Of a stretch of DNA of 64,000 bases, positions 62,157 to 64,000 are shown in pieces. Position 1 is the first letter of the stretch; each line of letters begins with the position of its first letter. Both the position numbers and the translations under genes were made by a program. Source of the DNA: Streptomyces sp. HmicA12 (GTDB lineage Bacteria; Actinomycetota; Actinomycetes; Streptomycetales; Streptomycetaceae); assembly GCF_000373565.1 (NCBI RefSeq), contig NZ_KB891831.1, positions 187,330 through 251,329 of the forward strand, written 5' to 3'. A model generated the notes under the pieces. That model was not told where the DNA came from and did no database searches. It saw nothing but the letters and a program-made list of their open reading frames with translations.

Positions 62157-63520
62157 GGAGCGCAGGCGGCGAGGAGTTCCGTCAGTTCGTCGGTCACCGC
62201 GCGGGCCAGCGCGTCGAGGTCCGGTACGGCTGCCGCGTCCGCGACGAGCCCGTAGTGCACGGTCCCCCGGTACGTCGACACGGCGACGGCGAGCGACTGG
62301 CCCTGGGCGAGCGGCGCCAGCGGGAAGACCTCGGTCAGCGGGCAGCCGCCGAGCCGCAGTCCCAGGCTGGGCAACGGAACGCTGGTGACCAGGAGGTCGA
62401 AGAGCAGACCCGCGCTGCGGCCGACGAGTCCGCCGCCGAGCCGGTGGCCGAGCGGCGGCACGTGGTCGGCGAGCAGGGCGACGGCGCCCGCGCCCCGGTT
62501 CGGGCCCCGGTCCTTGCGCCGGTTCATCGCGGACCGCACGACGCGCAGTCGCTCGGCCGGGTCGGCCTCGGCGACGGGCAGGCGGACCAGGTAGCCGGAG
62601 AGCCGGTTGCCCTGTGGGTGGGCGGTGCGCGGGCGGCGCCGGGAGACGGGGATCAGGGCGCGCGGCTCGACCCCCGCGCTGCCGTCGCCGCGCTCGTCGA
62701 GCCAGCGCCTGACGGCTCCGGCGACGATGGCGATGAGGACGTCGTTGACCGTGCCGCCCTCGGTCTTGCGGATCCGGTGGACGTCGTCGAGGTCGAGCGC
62801 GACACCGGCGACGCGCCGTGTCCCGCTGGCATCGGACGTGAGCGCCGGTGACGTGCGCACGCCCCAGGTGGCCTTGGCCACGGACGCGCCGATGGCGACG
62901 GCCTGGGTGGCGGCGCCCGCGACCGCGCGGACATGGCCCGGGTAGCGGCGCGGGTCGAGGTCGCCGAGGGTGATGTCGCGCAGGCCGGGGAACGGCAGGC
63001 GCAGGCCGCGCCGCCGCTCGGGCTCCGGCTTGGGCGCCCGCGCGGCGGGCAGTTCCATCGGGTCCATGACGGCGGCGGCGAGGGTGAGGGCCCGCAGCCC
63101 GTCGGCGAGGGCGTGGTGGAACTTGAAGAGCACGGCGAAGGAGCCACCGTCCACGGCGGGCAGGACGTGCGCCTCCCACGGCGGCCTGCGGCGGTCCAGC
63201 GGTCGCTCCATGAGCGCGCCCGCCGCGGCGTGGAAGTCGGCCACGGGCTCTTCCATGCGTACGTGGTCCAGCGGGTCGAAGTCGGCGACGGGCACCCGGG
63301 CCGCGCCGCCCACGGGGACGAGCACCCCGGCTATCCGCATGCGCAGGCCCGGCACCGCGGCCGCGCGGGCGGCGAGCAGTTCGTGGGCGTGGCGGGCGGC
63401 GCCCGGCTCGGTGGCCTCGAAGACGCCCAACGCGCCCAGGTGCATGGGGTGTTCGGCGGTCTCGATGTTCCAGAACGCAAGGTCGAGTGGGGCGAGCAGG
63501 TCCGAGCCATTCGCAGTCAT
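62153..63520 (-). CDS. Wax ester synthase / diacylglycerol acyltransferase (WS/DGAT)
   Basis: The protein is 455 aa, normal for the family. The catalytic HHxxxDG is at His135-His136 (FHHALADG). The N-terminal PLDLAFWNIETAEHPMHLGAL and the PPWEAHVL region are typical. The C-terminal DUF1298 has GNRLSGYLVRLP and LLVTSVPLPS. It uses acyl-CoA to esterify diacylglycerol or fatty alcohol, building the storage lipid common in actinobacteria. The ATG at 63520 is chosen by alignment to the family start. The FadD-like ligase elsewhere in the window could supply acyl-CoA, but no linkage is seen. Confidence 0.92.
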   Translation of the reverse strand: MTANGSDLLAPLDLAFWNIETAEHPMHLGALGVFEATEPGAARHAHELLAARAAAVPGLRMRIAGVLVPVGGAARVPVADFDPLDHVRMEEPVADFHAAAGALMERPLDRRRPPWEAHVLPAVDGGSFAVLFKFHHALADGLRALTLAAAVMDPMELPAARAPKPEPERRRGLRLPFPGLRDITLGDLDPRRYPGHVRAVAGAATQAVAIGASVAKATWGVRTSPALTSDASGTRRVAGVALDLDDVHRIRKTEGGTVNDVLIAIVAGAVRRWLDERGDGSAGVEPRALIPVSRRRPRTAHPQGNRLSGYLVRLPVAEADPAERLRVVRSAMNRRKDRGPNRGAGAVALLADHVPPLGHRLGGGLVGRSAGLLFDLLVTSVPLPSLGLRLGGCPLTEVFPLAPLAQGQSLAVAVSTYRGTVHYGLVADAAAVPDLDALARAVTDELTELLAACAP

Positions 63521-63617
63521 GGAGTGCTCTCGCGTCGACGACGGGAAGTCGCAGTCAACAGCCGACACTCGATTACGGTCAAGTACGATCTAGGCACGCT
63601 CAGTTAACAACAGATTA

Positions 63618-63657
63618 AGACCCGCCACTCTCGGACATCCCCGGGAGTGGCGGGTCT
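63618..63657 (-). terminator. 13-bp hairpin downstream of the GH92 gene
   Basis: AGACCCGCCACTC (63618-63630) pairs with GAGTGGCGGGTCT (63645-63657). On the − strand it is followed by TAATCTGTTGTTAAC, a partial T-rich tail, 57 nt past the GH92 stop. A good intrinsic terminator for that gene. Confidence 0.8.
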
Positions 63658-63713
63658 CGTGTGGCTCAAGTGCCGTGTCGATTACGTCACTTCAGCTGCG
63701 TCACCGCACCGCG

Positions 63714-64000
63714 TCACTTCAGCGCGGGCGGCGCCGCGTCGGCACCGGTCCCCCACTGCGACGGCGAGCCGCCGACGGTGAACGACAGGTCGCTCATGCC
63801 GCGCAGGTCCTTCGTCGTCAGATACGTCTTGCCGTACGCGGCGCCGTCCACCCGCGCCGACTGGATGTACCGGTCCGTGTCCGAGCTGCCCTTCGCCCGT
63901 ACGGTCAGCTTCCCGTTCGGGTAGTAGCGCCGGTCGAGCGTGAGGTCGACGCGCTCGAAGACGGGCGTCGACAGACCCCAGGTGTCCGTGCCCGGCTGCA
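63714..64000 (-). CDS. C-terminal part of a GH92 alpha-mannosidase (partial)
   Basis: The last 94 codons of a − strand gene that continues past the right edge. The peptide starts QPGTDTWGLSTPVFERVDLT and contains DRYIQSARVDGAAYGKTYL, then DLSFTVGGSPSQWG near the end. These match the C-terminal beta-sandwich of GH92 enzymes (Ca-dependent exo-alpha-1,2-mannosidases). In this segment the substrate pocket is not present, so the exact linkage specificity cannot be judged. It is followed by a clear terminator. It adds to the glycan-scavenging theme with the GH20 and fucose genes. Confidence 0.85.
   Translation of the reverse strand, partial: QPGTDTWGLSTPVFERVDLTLDRRYYPNGKLTVRAKGSSDTDRYIQSARVDGAAYGKTYLTTKDLRGMSDLSFTVGGSPSQWGTGADAAPPALK

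Overview
The window is high-GC actinobacterial DNA and almost certainly a Streptomyces chromosome. The codon use is GC3-rich and genes are packed, with 4-nt ATGA/GTGA overlaps. Starts are often GTG and occasionally TTG. Typical Streptomyces families are present: an RmdA-type GGDEF/EAL protein, SpoIIE phosphatase, class F sortase, DUF574 methyltransferase, lipase maturation factor, and dispersed palindromes carrying GCGCAGTTCCCCGCGCCCCT. No rRNA, tRNA, CRISPR array, prophage or transposase was seen. From memory, the order sdhCAB / LysR / GGDEF-EAL / repeat lipoprotein resembles S. coelicolor SCO0922-SCO0930. That was not checked by alignment.

Layout. 1-9.6 kb: the end of an NAD(P)-binding oxidoreductase, a short UvrA paralogue, an acyl-CoA ligase, a three-gene succinate dehydrogenase operon (sdhC-sdhA-sdhB) divergent from a LysR regulator, and a double-VOC protein. 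9.6-13.9 kb: the c-di-GMP enzyme translationally coupled to a methyltransferase, and a secreted-repeat lipoprotein. 14.1-18.7 kb: an envelope cluster with a proline-rich exported protein, a DUF4239 membrane protein, two related exported proteins with C-terminal anchors, a class F sortase, and a polysaccharide deacetylase lipoprotein. 18.8-23.4 kb: a universal stress protein, an APC permease, a CapA-like lipoprotein and an ECF sigma factor. 23.4-28.3 kb: a LytS/LytR pair in one strand-order with a DUF485 protein and an SSS symporter, then a ZAS anti-sigma-like protein. 28.3-34.2 kb: a DNA glycosylase, PAS-GAF-SpoIIE-HATPase protein, DUF6777 lipoprotein and lipase maturation factor.

34.1-43.1 kb is the most coherent module: a divergently regulated (FadR-type GntR) L-fucose-type catabolic operon with an ABC sugar importer. 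It encodes a mutarotase, aldose dehydrogenase, lactonase, dehydratase and SDR dehydrogenase, which together form the non-phosphorylating oxidative route. The last C-C cleaving hydrolase is not in the window. A formylglycine-generating enzyme, a GH20 hexosaminidase (47.8-50.8 kb) and the C-terminus of a GH92 alpha-mannosidase at the right edge add a host- or plant-glycan scavenging theme.

43.3-47.8 kb: a TetR, APC permease and YtcJ-type amidohydrolase. 51-52.4 kb: a MarR with two well-formed operators and a divergent alpha/beta hydrolase that carries a 2-nt frameshift. 52.4-58.9 kb: a 57-aa orphan peptide, DUF4142 protein, CcdA plus DsbA-like thioredoxin pair, a PhnZ-like HD oxygenase, and two SDRs of which one has a zinc ribbon and no catalytic Tyr. 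59-64 kb: an esterase/DUF4267 pair under a TetR with direct-repeat operators, a P5C reductase-like protein, a WS/DGAT acyltransferase and the GH92 fragment.

Start codons were chosen by family length, Shine-Dalgarno sequence and overlap with the neighbour. Family names come from reading the translated sequence, not from a database search. Hairpin and operator coordinates were read by eye and may be off by a base.
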